This document shows, piece after piece, positions 22,067 through 29,908 of a stretch of DNA of 32,772 nucleotides. Origin of the DNA: Bacteroidales bacterium UBA2714 (lineage in GTDB: Bacteria > Bacteroidota > Bacteroidia > Bacteroidales > P3); contig DEKU01000008.1 in NCBI GenBank assembly GCA_002354035.1, forward strand, positions 1 through 32,772, in the 5' to 3' direction. Positions within the stretch are counted from its first letter, which is position 1. Every line of letters starts with the position of its first letter. A program made the translations under genes and the position numbers. Below the pieces are notes generated by a model. The model did not search any database and was not told where the DNA came from. It was given only the letters and a program-made list of their open reading frames with translations.

Positions 22067-23428
22067 ATGAAAGATGTAAAGAGCTACATTGAAGCCAACA
22101 AAGACCGCTTCTTGGAAGAACTTTTCGAACTGATCCGCATCCCCTCCATCAGTGCAGAGCAGGAGCATAAGCCCGACATGGTGCGCTGTGCGGAGAAATG
22201 GAAGGAATACCTCCTCAAAGCCGGCTGCGACCGTGCGGAGGTGATGCCCTCGGCCGGCAACCCGGTTGTGTATGGCGAGAAGGTTATCGACCCCTCCAAA
22301 CCCACCGTGCTGGTATATGGCCACTACGACGTCATGCCGGTGGCCCCGCTCGAATTGTGGCGGACACAGCCGTTCGAGCCTGTTGTGAAAGACGGGAAAA
22401 TATGGGCCCGTGGCGCCGACGACGACAAGGGACAGAGCTTTATGCAGGCCAAGGCCTTCGAATTCATGGTGCAGACCGGCCAGCTGCCCTGCAATGTGAA
22501 GTTCATGCTCGAGGGCGAAGAGGAAATCGGGTCCCCCAGCCTGTACGGATTCTGCGAGGAGCATAAAGACATGCTCAAAGCCGATGTTATCCTGGTGTGC
22601 GACACCAGCATGATTGCCCCCGATGTGCCCAGCATCACCAGCGGCCTGCGTGGCCTCTGCTACTGGGAAGTCGAGGTCACCGGTGCCAACCACGACTTGC
22701 ATAGCGGCATCTATGGTGGCGCTGTGGCAAACCCCATCAACATCCTCTGCAAGATGATTGCGGGTCTCCACGACGAGAACAACCATATCACCATCCCCGG
22801 ATTCTACGACGATGTGCTGGTCATCAGTGACGAGGAGCGCGCCCTTATGGCCCAGGCTCCGTTCAACGAGGAAGAATATAAACGCGAGCTCGACATCAAG
22901 GCCGTACACGGCGAGAAGGGTTACACCACCAAGGAGCGCACGGGCATACGCCCCTGCCTCGACGTTTGCGGCATCTGGGGTGGACATACCGGCGAGGGTT
23001 CCAAGACCGTGCTTCCCAGCAAGGCCTATGCCAAAATCTCTACCCGTCTGGTGGCCAACCAGGATTTCAACAAGATCAGCCAACTGTTCCAGGACTATTT
23101 TGAGAGCATAGCTCCCGAGTGCGTCCGCGTCAAGGTTACCCCCTGCCATGGTGGCGCCGCATACGTAAGCCCCCTGGAGATGAAAGCCTACCAGGCTGCC
23201 GAGAAAGCCATGGAGACCACCTATGGCAAACGTCCCATCCCCACCCGCAGTGGTGGCAGTATCCCCATCGTGGCTGGATTCGAGAAGATTCTCGGCACCA
23301 AGAGCATCCTCATGGGCTTCGGCCTGGGCAGCGACGACATCCATGCCCCCAACGAGAACTATCCTCTCCAGCAGTTCTTTAAAGGCATCGAGACCATCCC
23401 CTATTTCTATGAGTATTTTGCCCAATAA
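22067..23428 (+). CDS. M20 family metallodipeptidase (copy 2)
   Basis: A 453-residue paralogue of the preceding gene, colinear throughout and with the same zinc-site motifs (GHYDVMP, GADDDKGQ, EGEEEIGS, DDIHAPNENY). The fourth site reads LVCDTSM instead of LVSDTDM, and the substrate-facing loop after TPCHGGAAYV differs from IGMPYV in copy 1, suggesting different dipeptide preference. The stop is 17 bases before the FMN-binding protein gene, so the run from 20312 to 23988 looks like one operon. Cytosolic; no signal peptide. The family call is secure; the substrate is unknown. Confidence 0.95.
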   Translation: MKDVKSYIEANKDRFLEELFELIRIPSISAEQEHKPDMVRCAEKWKEYLLKAGCDRAEVMPSAGNPVVYGEKVIDPSKPTVLVYGHYDVMPVAPLELWRTQPFEPVVKDGKIWARGADDDKGQSFMQAKAFEFMVQTGQLPCNVKFMLEGEEEIGSPSLYGFCEEHKDMLKADVILVCDTSMIAPDVPSITSGLRGLCYWEVEVTGANHDLHSGIYGGAVANPINILCKMIAGLHDENNHITIPGFYDDVLVISDEERALMAQAPFNEEEYKRELDIKAVHGEKGYTTKERTGIRPCLDVCGIWGGHTGEGSKTVLPSKAYAKISTRLVANQDFNKISQLFQDYFESIAPECVRVKVTPCHGGAAYVSPLEMKAYQAAEKAMETTYGKRPIPTRSGGSIPIVAGFEKILGTKSILMGFGLGSDDIHAPNENYPLQQFFKGIETIPYFYEYFAQ

Positions 23429-23445
23429 CGTTATAACCCATTGCC

Positions 23446-23988
23446 ATGAAGAAACTGTTTTTAATCGCCATCCTTTCGCTTGCCCTGGCTCCCGCCATGG
23501 CACAGCACGGCGGCCACAACTGTGGCAACTGCCCTCATCATAAGCAGCAGCAAGGCGCATGCTGCAACGCTCAGAACAAACAGGCCAAGACCGTCAACGG
23601 TATGGCTGCCGAAATTGTCAAAGCCTTCCCCGAAGCGAAGAGCGTGAAGAAAGAGACCAAGTGGACCGTGGTGTACGACGCAGCCAAGAAGGTGCTGGGC
23701 TATGCCGTCTACTCCAAACCCGCCAGCGACGGTATCAAAGGCTTTAACGGCGAGACACCCCTTATGGTGGCTCTCGATGCCAGCCAGAAAATCAAGTGTG
23801 TCGTCCTGCTCCCCAACAACGAGTCGCCGGAATACCTCCAGCGCGTGGTGGACGCCGGGCTGCTGAAGAGCTGGGACGGTATGAAGGTGAAGAAGGCCCG
23901 CAAAAAGAAAGTCGACACCGTGTCGGGTGCTACCTTCTCCTCGCAGGGCATCATCCAGACCCTCCAGGCCGCTCTCAAAAACCTGTAG
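23446..23988 (+). CDS. Exported FMN-binding domain protein with His/Cys-rich N-terminus
   Basis: A 180-residue exported protein: signal peptide MKKLFLIAILSLALAPAMAQ, then a short His/Cys-rich segment (HGGHNCGNCPHH, later ACC) and an FMN-binding domain from about residue 50. D157-TVSGAT-163 is the flavinylation motif in which Thr163 is expected to carry covalent FMN attached by ApbE, as in RnfG/NqrC and extracellular flavoproteins. The His/Cys segment could bind metal or heme; that is inference. It follows the M20 genes by 17 bases. An electron-transfer role outside the cytoplasmic membrane is likely. No apbE is in the window. Confidence 0.88.
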   Translation: MKKLFLIAILSLALAPAMAQHGGHNCGNCPHHKQQQGACCNAQNKQAKTVNGMAAEIVKAFPEAKSVKKETKWTVVYDAAKKVLGYAVYSKPASDGIKGFNGETPLMVALDASQKIKCVVLLPNNESPEYLQRVVDAGLLKSWDGMKVKKARKKKVDTVSGATFSSQGIIQTLQAALKNL

Positions 23989-24060
23989 CATAGGATCTGG
24001 TTTCAGCCGATACCACCTCCTGTGTCTATCACACCTAAACACTGAATAGATTATCCCATT

Positions 24061-24651
24061 ATGGTGTATTCATTATTCAACGACATGAGCCGCTGCACTC
24101 CAGACGAGGTGCAGCGGCTTTTGCCTCTTGTTCCTGTCAGTCAACAGGAAGAGGCCTTGCGTTTCAAGCATACCTTTGGACAGTTCACCGCCCTCAAAAG
24201 CTTCCTGATGCTGCGTCAAATGCTGGTGGAAAACAGTCTTGCCGACCCCGACGACCCACTGACTTTTGCCTACGGGCCACATGGAAAGCCACACCTTGTC
24301 GACCATCCCGATGTGCATTTCAATATCAGCCATTGCCCCATGTCCATTGCGGTGGCCGTTGACTCTTTGCCCATCGGTGTGGATGTGGAACGATTCAAAA
24401 CGCCCTCCGAATCGCTGCTCAACTACTGCATGAACGACGACGAGGCCGCCCAGGTACGCCAGTCTGCCCATCCCGAACAGGTGTTCGCCTCCTTCTGGAC
24501 CCAGAAAGAGGCCCTCTTCAAGCATCGCGGCACCGGCATCACCCACGAGCTGCGCAACATCCTTGCCATCCCACACCCCGATGTGAAACTTGAAACCACA
24601 ATCTTTGCTGAGCAGCAGTTCGCGCTCACCCTCGCCACAACAGTCCGCTGA
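24061..24651 (+). CDS. Sfp-type 4'-phosphopantetheinyl transferase
   Basis: A 196-residue enzyme that moves phosphopantetheine from CoA to a carrier-protein serine. The family motifs are present: FNISHC at 87-92, IGVDVE at 105-110 with D108 and E110 as magnesium ligands, and FWTQKEALFK at 145-154 with E150. The length is that of the shorter Sfp/HetI/AcpT group. The ATG at 24061 follows a 72-base gap from the FMN-binding gene. The stop is 10 bases from the convergent aldehyde dehydrogenase stop. No NRPS or PKS is in the window, so the target is probably a fatty-acid or aryl-polyene carrier protein encoded elsewhere. Confidence 0.92.
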   Translation: MVYSLFNDMSRCTPDEVQRLLPLVPVSQQEEALRFKHTFGQFTALKSFLMLRQMLVENSLADPDDPLTFAYGPHGKPHLVDHPDVHFNISHCPMSIAVAVDSLPIGVDVERFKTPSESLLNYCMNDDEAAQVRQSAHPEQVFASFWTQKEALFKHRGTGITHELRNILAIPHPDVKLETTIFAEQQFALTLATTVR

Positions 24652-24661
24652 CACCGGAGAC

Positions 24662-26080
24662 CTATCGAGAGAGCATCTTCAATATCTTCAACTTGAGCTT
24701 TCCGGCTTTGCCCGTATAAGGGTGCTCGCGCAAAGGAAGGTTGAACCTCGTGCTGCCCATCAGCACTGTCGAAGGGTGGGTGAATTCGCGGAACCCCCAT
24801 ACGCCATGGTAGGCACCCATGCCCGAATGGCCTGTGCCATTGAACGGCACGCCTTTCACCATAAGATGCACGCACACCTCGTTGATACAGCCACCACCAT
24901 ACTGCTGGCTGCTCATCACACGACGGGCCCAGCGTCGGTTGCGCGTAAAGAGGTAGAGAGCCAAGGGATGTTCCCGCTCAGCAATGGTGGCCATGAGCCG
25001 GTCCACCTCCGCATCCTTGAATGGAACTATAGGCAGCAGCGGACAGAACAGCTCCTGCTGCACGATAGGGTCGTCAATCCCGATGGGGTACAGCAATGTA
25101 GGGGCATAGCGACTGTGGACTCTGTCCCCCACGCCACCCATCACTATGCGGTTCCTGTACAGTTCCGCCATCGCGGCACAGCGGTCGAAGGCCGACTGCG
25201 TTATCAGCTTTGGATAAGACTCCTCGAGTTGTGGGGCAGTGCCTATCTGGTTGGTGAATGCCTTCTTCAGCTCTTCGACAAACTCGTCCGCCACCTCCTC
25301 GGCCACAGCCACCTGGTTGATGTTGATGCAGATCTGCCCGGCATTGCAAAGCTTGAAGAAAGCCACCTTGCGGGCTGCATCCTTCAGGTCGGCATCCTTG
25401 CGCACCACACACCAGTTGCCAGTCTCCCCACCCAGTTCCAATGCCACCGGGGTGAGATGCTGTGCCGCGGCGGCCAACACGTGCTTCCCCACAGCCGGCG
25501 ACCCCGTGTAGAAAATCTTGTCAAACCGCTGGGCCAGACACATATCGGCCACATCGTGCCCGCCGTCGATCAGGGTCACATACTCTGGCGGAAACAGCTC
25601 GGCCACAAAACGCTTCAACACTGCCGTGCAGGCGGCCGACTTGCTGCTGGTCTTAATCACCGCCGTGTTGCCCCCTGCCAGACTGGCCGTCAGCACACCC
25701 AGCGTAAGAAGAATAGGGAAGTTAAAAGGACTGATAATCAGTGTAACCCCATAGGGCATCTTGTACACCTTGGTCACCACGCTCGGGAAACACATCAACC
25801 CGCTATAGTGGCATTCCGGTCTCGCCCATCGGCGCAAACCCTGCAGCGTCTCGTCAATCTCCGTGATTGTGGGCAGGATGTCGCACAGATAGGCCTCCAC
25901 CTCACTGCGACCCAAATCATGTTTCAATGCGGCCTCAAACTCTTTCTCGTAGGCCTTCACCCCCTCCTTTAGTCGTCGCAGCTGAGCCAGACGCCAGTTG
26001 ATGTCTAACGTTTTGCCGGAAAGGAAATAATCCCTCTGTCGGGACACGATTGCTCCAATGGCTTCTACTGAATAGTCCAT
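24662..26080 (-). CDS. NAD(P)-dependent aldehyde dehydrogenase, class 3-like
   Basis: A 472-residue cytosolic aldehyde dehydrogenase. N120 in SPFNFP stabilises the oxyanion, E215 in VALELGG is the general base, and C251 in CNAGQIC is the nucleophile. The FYTGSPAVGK segment at 190-199 binds the coenzyme. The N-terminus (RRLKEGVKAYEKEFEAALKHDLG) and the overall length match the class 3 / YwdH group that acts on fatty or aromatic aldehydes. It is convergent with the phosphopantetheinyl transferase and 79 bases from the next minus-strand gene upstream, which is separate in function. No frameshift. Substrate is not readable from the sequence. Confidence 0.95.
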   Translation of the reverse strand: MDYSVEAIGAIVSRQRDYFLSGKTLDINWRLAQLRRLKEGVKAYEKEFEAALKHDLGRSEVEAYLCDILPTITEIDETLQGLRRWARPECHYSGLMCFPSVVTKVYKMPYGVTLIISPFNFPILLTLGVLTASLAGGNTAVIKTSSKSAACTAVLKRFVAELFPPEYVTLIDGGHDVADMCLAQRFDKIFYTGSPAVGKHVLAAAAQHLTPVALELGGETGNWCVVRKDADLKDAARKVAFFKLCNAGQICININQVAVAEEVADEFVEELKKAFTNQIGTAPQLEESYPKLITQSAFDRCAAMAELYRNRIVMGGVGDRVHSRYAPTLLYPIGIDDPIVQQELFCPLLPIVPFKDAEVDRLMATIAEREHPLALYLFTRNRRWARRVMSSQQYGGGCINEVCVHLMVKGVPFNGTGHSGMGAYHGVWGFREFTHPSTVLMGSTRFNLPLREHPYTGKAGKLKLKILKMLSR

Positions 26081-26159
26081 AACAATACAAATGCTTAACC
26101 CTGCGTATTTTATCAGAACAAGAGAACTGAGATATTATCTCCAAGAATGCCCCGGGCGG

Positions 26160-27029
26160 TTACCGTTCCTGCACCAGCCGGACGCTGTGGCCATTGCTGC
26201 GCGCCGCCGTGGAGAGCGAGTACCCGATTGATTGCATGTATATCTCATAGGCCGTCTCCTCTTCGTGATAACTCCCTGTCCAATAGCAGCCGTACTCGCC
26301 CACCAGTGCCACCCTCCTCTTGTCGCGATAACCGGCAGCGGGCAGAAACACCGCCCCGGCACCCTCCATCTTGATCCATTCCTCGGCCGAATAGACGTTA
26401 GTGGCATACCCGTTGGCCACGCCATATCGGAACGCACACCCCTGTGGCTGCTCCCATTTGTCGGGCAATAGCAGCAGACCACACATGTCCGACCCTCCAT
26501 GGCCCACATTCCTTATCGTAGCCAAGCCGCGCTTCATCGCAGCCTGTTCGCGGAACGAAAGGAGGTACCTCCATTCCTCAAACGACATCGTGCGCCACAC
26601 ACGGGGCTTGTCGCCCCCGTTGCTGATGGCATTGAAACGACCCCAATCGTAGTCGGTTCCAGAAATATCCTGATTCGGAACACCATATAAAGCGCTGGAA
26701 TCAAAAATCGTGTACGGCATAAGGCTGTCGAAACCCGATGTTCCCCACCCAAACAGGTCTATCCAGCCCGTGTAGGTAGTGTCCACCAGTTCATTGTCCT
26801 GACCTATGATATCGTATTGGCTGGAGGCGAAACGCCATGTCCCGGTCGAGGCCTGATATTGGAGGTTCCCTTGTGCAAACACAACCGTGGTGGTGTCACC
26901 CACCGAGTAGCGGGCATTGATGGCACCCACTGCCGGATAAAAAGGCTTTTCAACCTTCTCCTCAGTCTTTTTGCAGCAGGGCAGCAACGCAATAGCAAAA
27001 AACAGAATGACTATATTCTTTCTCATCAT
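26160..27029 (-). CDS. Lipoprotein with FGE/C-type-lectin-like domain pattern
   Basis: A 289-residue lipoprotein. MMRKNIVILFFAIALLPC then CKK gives a lipobox with C18 or C19 acylated. An alternative ATG one codon later is equally good. The mature protein has the tryptophan- and glycine-rich pattern common in Bacteroidales surface lipoproteins: FAQGNLQYQ near the start, WRTMSFEEWRYLL in the middle, and WTGSYHEEETAY then GHSVRLVQ at the end. The ending is typical of FGE/SUMF1-like or paralogous major-domain proteins. Catalytic residues of true formylglycine enzymes were not seen. Function unknown; probably outer-membrane exposed and self-standing. Confidence 0.82.
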   Translation of the reverse strand: MMRKNIVILFFAIALLPCCKKTEEKVEKPFYPAVGAINARYSVGDTTTVVFAQGNLQYQASTGTWRFASSQYDIIGQDNELVDTTYTGWIDLFGWGTSGFDSLMPYTIFDSSALYGVPNQDISGTDYDWGRFNAISNGGDKPRVWRTMSFEEWRYLLSFREQAAMKRGLATIRNVGHGGSDMCGLLLLPDKWEQPQGCAFRYGVANGYATNVYSAEEWIKMEGAGAVFLPAAGYRDKRRVALVGEYGCYWTGSYHEEETAYEIYMQSIGYSLSTAARSNGHSVRLVQER

Positions 27030-27295
27030 GTGTTAATAACGATTATGCATCTATAATATTGTTAGGTTGGAATGATTAATATAGGATGTGGATGCACCTC
27101 ATCACTGCGATGACTTGAAGTACAAATTCAGACAGAAACAGCTAATATGCAGATATCATGAAATATCCACTATGTGTACACTTTCTCCGACCACACACCA
27201 TTTGCAATCCGCACCATCCTTGTACCTCGTCTCCAAGTCGCAACCCTCGGTGAACAAGCCAGCGTGTAGCCCCCTTCAGTCTGAGTACCCCAACA

Positions 27296-27928
27296 CTACT
27301 CCGGAACATATTCGGCAAAGGTATGGTCGTCATAAAACACAACCACCTTCACCGTTTTCTTCTTCACCAGACTGCGTTCGACGGGAGCAGGTGCCTTAGC
27401 GGCATAATCTGTGCGATTCTCGTCAAGTGAGGAGTTCGGCACGGTGGGACGCTGATAATCGTTTGCAGGTTGTTGATTGACAGTCACCTGGTCGTTATCA
27501 TCTATGGCGGAGTGGTCAGAAGGTACTACATTAGATTCAGGCTGATTATCAACTTGTTGAGGACGGCTGACAATGTCATCATTTCCCAACTTCTGGACAG
27601 GTTGCTCCTGCGCGGATAGTTCGGGTTGCGAGAAGAGATCGTATTCACCAACCTGTGGATGAGCTTTTTCCGATGGATTGGAGCCTTCATTTTCATCAGG
27701 AGAGGCCAACTCAGTACCTTTCACATACATTTCACCCTTACCGAACATCAACCAATTGATGTTGATTTCCGGCCACCGTGTCATCACTTTCATCACAAAA
27801 TCAAGACTGGGCTTATTTCGTTCAGACAAAATATGAGACATCCCGCTGGGCTGTATGCCAATTTCCTCGGCAAACTGACGTGCCGTTATATTTTTCGCTT
27901 TAAGCAAAACATTAATCCGGTCTACCAT
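27296..27928 (-). CDS. XRE-family HTH transcriptional regulator (Bacteroidales type)
   Basis: A 210-residue regulator. Residues 1-60 form a Cro/CI-type helix-turn-helix (ITARQFAEEIGIQPSGMSHIL, recognition helix around 27-36), followed by a segment INWLMFGKGEM that is frequent in this Bacteroidales family. The middle third is a long, low-complexity acidic and Gln/Asn/Pro linker. The end is a short basic-hydrophobic tail KKKTVKVVVFYDDHTFAEYVP that may mediate oligomerisation or ligand contact. The gene's own promoter (27990-28019) is flanked by dyads TTACAnnTGTAA, so autoregulation is likely. Target genes are unknown; the nearest divergent genes are the two small ones at 28923 and 29210. Confidence 0.88.
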   Translation of the reverse strand: MVDRINVLLKAKNITARQFAEEIGIQPSGMSHILSERNKPSLDFVMKVMTRWPEININWLMFGKGEMYVKGTELASPDENEGSNPSEKAHPQVGEYDLFSQPELSAQEQPVQKLGNDDIVSRPQQVDNQPESNVVPSDHSAIDDNDQVTVNQQPANDYQRPTVPNSSLDENRTDYAAKAPAPVERSLVKKKTVKVVVFYDDHTFAEYVPE

Positions 27929-27968
27929 TCTACATAAATGTTTATTCTATTTATAGATAATACTTAAT

Positions 27969-28048
27969 TCACATCTGTAAATCCAAATGCAAAGATACGA
28001 ATAATTTTTGATTCACAAATATATTTTATTACACATTTACATCTGTAA
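27969..28048. promoter_or_regulatory. Two dyad operators flanking the regulator promoter
   Basis: TCACATCTGTAA (27969-27980) and TTACATCTGTAA (28037-28048) follow the dyad TTACA-nn-TGTAA, the second perfectly. One lies at the expected transcription start and the other upstream of the -33 element, a layout expected for an autorepressor. Confidence 0.65.
27990..28019 (-). promoter_or_regulatory. Promoter of the XRE regulator (minus strand)
   Basis: On the minus strand TTTG (28016-28019) is followed after 18 bases by TATCTTTG (27990-27997). Transcription would start near 27983, about 55 bases before the ATG. Confidence 0.75.
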
Positions 28049-28246
28049 TTATTCGCAATAGTGAATATATACATTAAATAAGTATAGTTATATACCATAT
28101 AATAAGGTATTTAATTACAAAATATGTTATGCACATTACTATTCTATAAAGTAATTAATTAATCGCTTTATATAAATAGTATAGATGGTTGATTTTATTG
28201 CTATTTTATAACCATTCTTAGTGCATAATACACCTATTATAGAACG

Positions 28247-28345
28247 TTACAGATGTGCTGTAGTTACATTTGTAATATATTACATTTGTTTTGTCGATTT
28301 ACCGTTATAAATATATAACAACATTTCATAGTTTTACTTTTGTAA
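28247..28345. promoter_or_regulatory. Second cluster of TTACAnnTGTAA-type dyads
   Basis: TTACAGATGTGC (28247-28258, half match), TTACATTTGTAA (28264-28275, perfect), TTACATTTGTTT (28280-28291, partial) and TTACTTTTGTAA (28334-28345, one mismatch). They are spaced at roughly 16-17 bases for the first three. They are presumably bound by the XRE regulator whose gene lies next to them. Confidence 0.6.
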
Positions 28346-28859
28346 CCACAACCAAGTGGTACCTTATAAGGTGTAATACCATTATGAATAGGTTTATCGT
28401 CATTCATTACCGTTACGCGTATAATCAATCCTGCTGCACATCAAAATGTCGTACATTTCAGCCAAAATGTTAAATCACTGCGCAAAAATTAATACAACAA
28501 TCATAGTCACATTATTTTAGATTGCAATATGGCCGTTTCGAGCTTTCTAAACCAAAACCCTCTCCTACTCTATCTCTTCTTGAATGAATCTAAACAGCAT
28601 GTTCGGTCGCTCCAAGTCCGTTCTATTACCGCTCTGCCTTCGCTACTTATTCTATATTTATACACTATTTATACACTATTTATTCTATCACACAGTGATG
28701 AAATGGAGGTTAAGAACCGAATAACATTCGGCAAACGAGTGAAGGAAAAGGGTTGTTGAGGGGCTGATGTACTTGTCGTTACGGTTTGTTTTTGGGTGTG
28801 TGGGGGGATGAAAAAGATCGATTGTTGCGATTTTTTATTGGTATATCTATTTTTTTTTG
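28346..28859. other. AT-rich non-coding stretch
   Basis: Short frames are present (for example 28529-28759), but their composition (Leu/Tyr/Ile/Ser runs) and lack of motifs make them unlikely genes. A short 11-base tandem repeat lies at 28656-28685. Nothing else is supported. Confidence 0.5.
28656..28685 (+). repeat. Short tandem repeat, 11-base unit
   Basis: ATTTATACACT occurs twice head to tail (28656-28677), with a partial third copy to 28685. Too short to assign a role. Confidence 0.7.
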
Positions 28860-28867
28860 TATATTTG
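28860..28867 (+). promoter_or_regulatory. Promoter -7 element for the small-gene pair (TATATTTG)
   Basis: An exact TAnnTTTG match 55 bases before the ATG at 28923. The upstream TTTG is only approximate. Confidence 0.6.
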
Positions 28868-28922
28868 TAGTTTGAAGTAAGGTAATAATAATTGGTCAAA
28901 CACTTATTAGCTAAAGAATTAT

Positions 28923-29156
28923 ATGAGCGACACGAAACAAAAAAAATGGTACAACAGCTCCAATCGATGGGCTTATCTCAAGGTGGCATTCCTCTGCCTG
29001 ACCACACCGGGCAGGGTGTATAAGTTGGCGCACCAGTCCCACTCTGCCACCCAACGAGAGAAGATAATCCGAGGCCATCTGCTGGATGCTGGTGTTTTGA
29101 GTAATAAAAGCGAGGGGGAGACTACAAAGATCGACCTCGAGCAGGGACATATTTAA
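28923..29156 (+). CDS. Small hypothetical protein (77 aa)
   Basis: A 77-residue basic N-terminus followed by a polar helical region; no signal peptide, membrane segment or known motif. Support for a real gene comes from the promoter element 55 bases upstream, GC-richer coding composition than the AT-rich surroundings, and the small lipoprotein gene 53 bases downstream with a terminator after it, which suggests a short transcription unit. The sequence around YLKVAFLCLTTPGRVYKLAHQ could be an amphipathic helix. It is not recognised as a family. It may be a regulatory or stress-related small protein, or a chance frame. Confidence 0.5.
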   Translation: MSDTKQKKWYNSSNRWAYLKVAFLCLTTPGRVYKLAHQSHSATQREKIIRGHLLDAGVLSNKSEGETTKIDLEQGHI

Positions 29157-29209
29157 TGGTAATTATTTAGTTTAAACATACATATTAAAATATTAATAAT
29201 TAGTACAAT

Positions 29210-29326
29210 ATGAAAAAGTCGATCGTAGTCATTTGTCTGCTTATGCTTTTTGCCACCGTGGCATCGTCGTGCACTCACCACACCTGCCCCGCCTATCGTG
29301 GCTCTATAGCTGAGGTGGTTGAATAA
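29210..29326 (+). CDS. Very small lipoprotein (38 aa)
   Basis: Only 38 codons, but a convincing lipoprotein: MKKSIVVICLLMLFATVASS then C21 as the acylation site, leaving an 18-residue mature peptide THHTCPAYRGSIAEVVE after the lipidated cysteine. The C-P-A-Y motif recurs in tiny Bacteroidota lipoproteins. The ATG at 29210 is preceded by an AT-rich leader, and a terminator (29361-29389) follows 35 bases after the stop. It is likely to be co-transcribed with the gene at 28923. Role unknown; such peptides are sometimes thought to be accessory parts of envelope or gliding/T9SS machinery, but that is not shown here. Confidence 0.75.
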   Translation: MKKSIVVICLLMLFATVASSCTHHTCPAYRGSIAEVVE

Positions 29327-29360
29327 GTTATTCACCAAGACAAAACAATCACATTTAGAA

Positions 29361-29389
29361 GCCCCTGCCAGTAACGGCAGGGACTTTTT
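29361..29389 (+). terminator. Rho-independent terminator after the small lipoprotein gene
   Basis: CCCTGCC (29363-29369) and GGCAGGG (29376-29382) form a 7-base GC-rich stem with a 6-base loop, followed by ACTTTTTG. Confidence 0.85.
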
Positions 29390-29681
29390 GTTTTCAGTGG
29401 GGGTATAGTTCCTTTTAGGGATGGATGCTGATGGGATAGCGATGTAGATTGGCGGCAGATTGCATACGTTTCAGTTATCGCATTGATGCTGCGATAAGCG
29501 GATTACGCAGGGCATGAAACAGGACGCGTAATGCAGTGCGCTCATCCTTGGATTCCGTTTCTTGGGGAAGGCGCGGTGGTGGACATTGGGTGTGGTGTGA
29601 ATAGAAAAAGCATGAGCCTTGAAAATATTGGGTTCATGCTGTGGGTGGATGTGTTGGTGTGGATTAGCTCATGGAGCGTTT
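29390..29681. other. Intergenic stretch between convergent units
   Basis: No convincing gene. A frame at 29531-29749 overlaps the small minus-strand gene and has a random composition. Nothing else was seen. Confidence 0.5.
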
Positions 29682-29894
29682 TCAGCCGTCGAGCTGGCTT
29701 TGTAGTTCGGCTATGCGGCGGCGGATCTTCTCCGCCTGGCTTTGGATGAAGTCTTCGCTGTATTTGGTGTCGCAGAATCCGTTGCCCCGCGCCACGTAGG
29801 CGGCATCGTCCTCCATGTCGGTTTCGAGGTCTAAATAATTGAGCAACAGCTGTTGCTGTTGCTCAATTTCTTTGACGATTTCTTGTTGTGTCAT
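29682..29894 (-). CDS. Small coiled-coil protein downstream of ftcD (70 aa)
   Basis: A 70-residue protein with two heptad-like helices: IVKEIEQQQQLLLNYLDLE at the N-terminus and FIQSQAEKIRRRIAELQSQL at the C-terminus, joined by an acidic linker containing ARGNGFCDTKYSEDF. It starts 14 bases after the ftcD stop on the same strand, so it is probably the second gene of that transcript. There is no signal peptide. The family was not recognised; the helical pattern and operon position support a real gene. A role in assembly of or regulation with FtcD is possible but not shown. Confidence 0.65.
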   Translation of the reverse strand: MTQQEIVKEIEQQQQLLLNYLDLETDMEDDAAYVARGNGFCDTKYSEDFIQSQAEKIRRRIAELQSQLDG

Positions 29895-29908
29895 GGTGGG
29901 GAGAGAGG

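Noticed and set aside
22028..23560. 510-residue minus-strand frame over the second M20 gene
   Set aside because: Covers a conserved enzyme on the other strand and has no recognisable domain.
28529..28759. 76-residue frame in the AT-rich stretch
   Set aside because: Low-complexity Leu/Tyr/Ile composition, no promoter element placed for it, and it runs over a tandem repeat.
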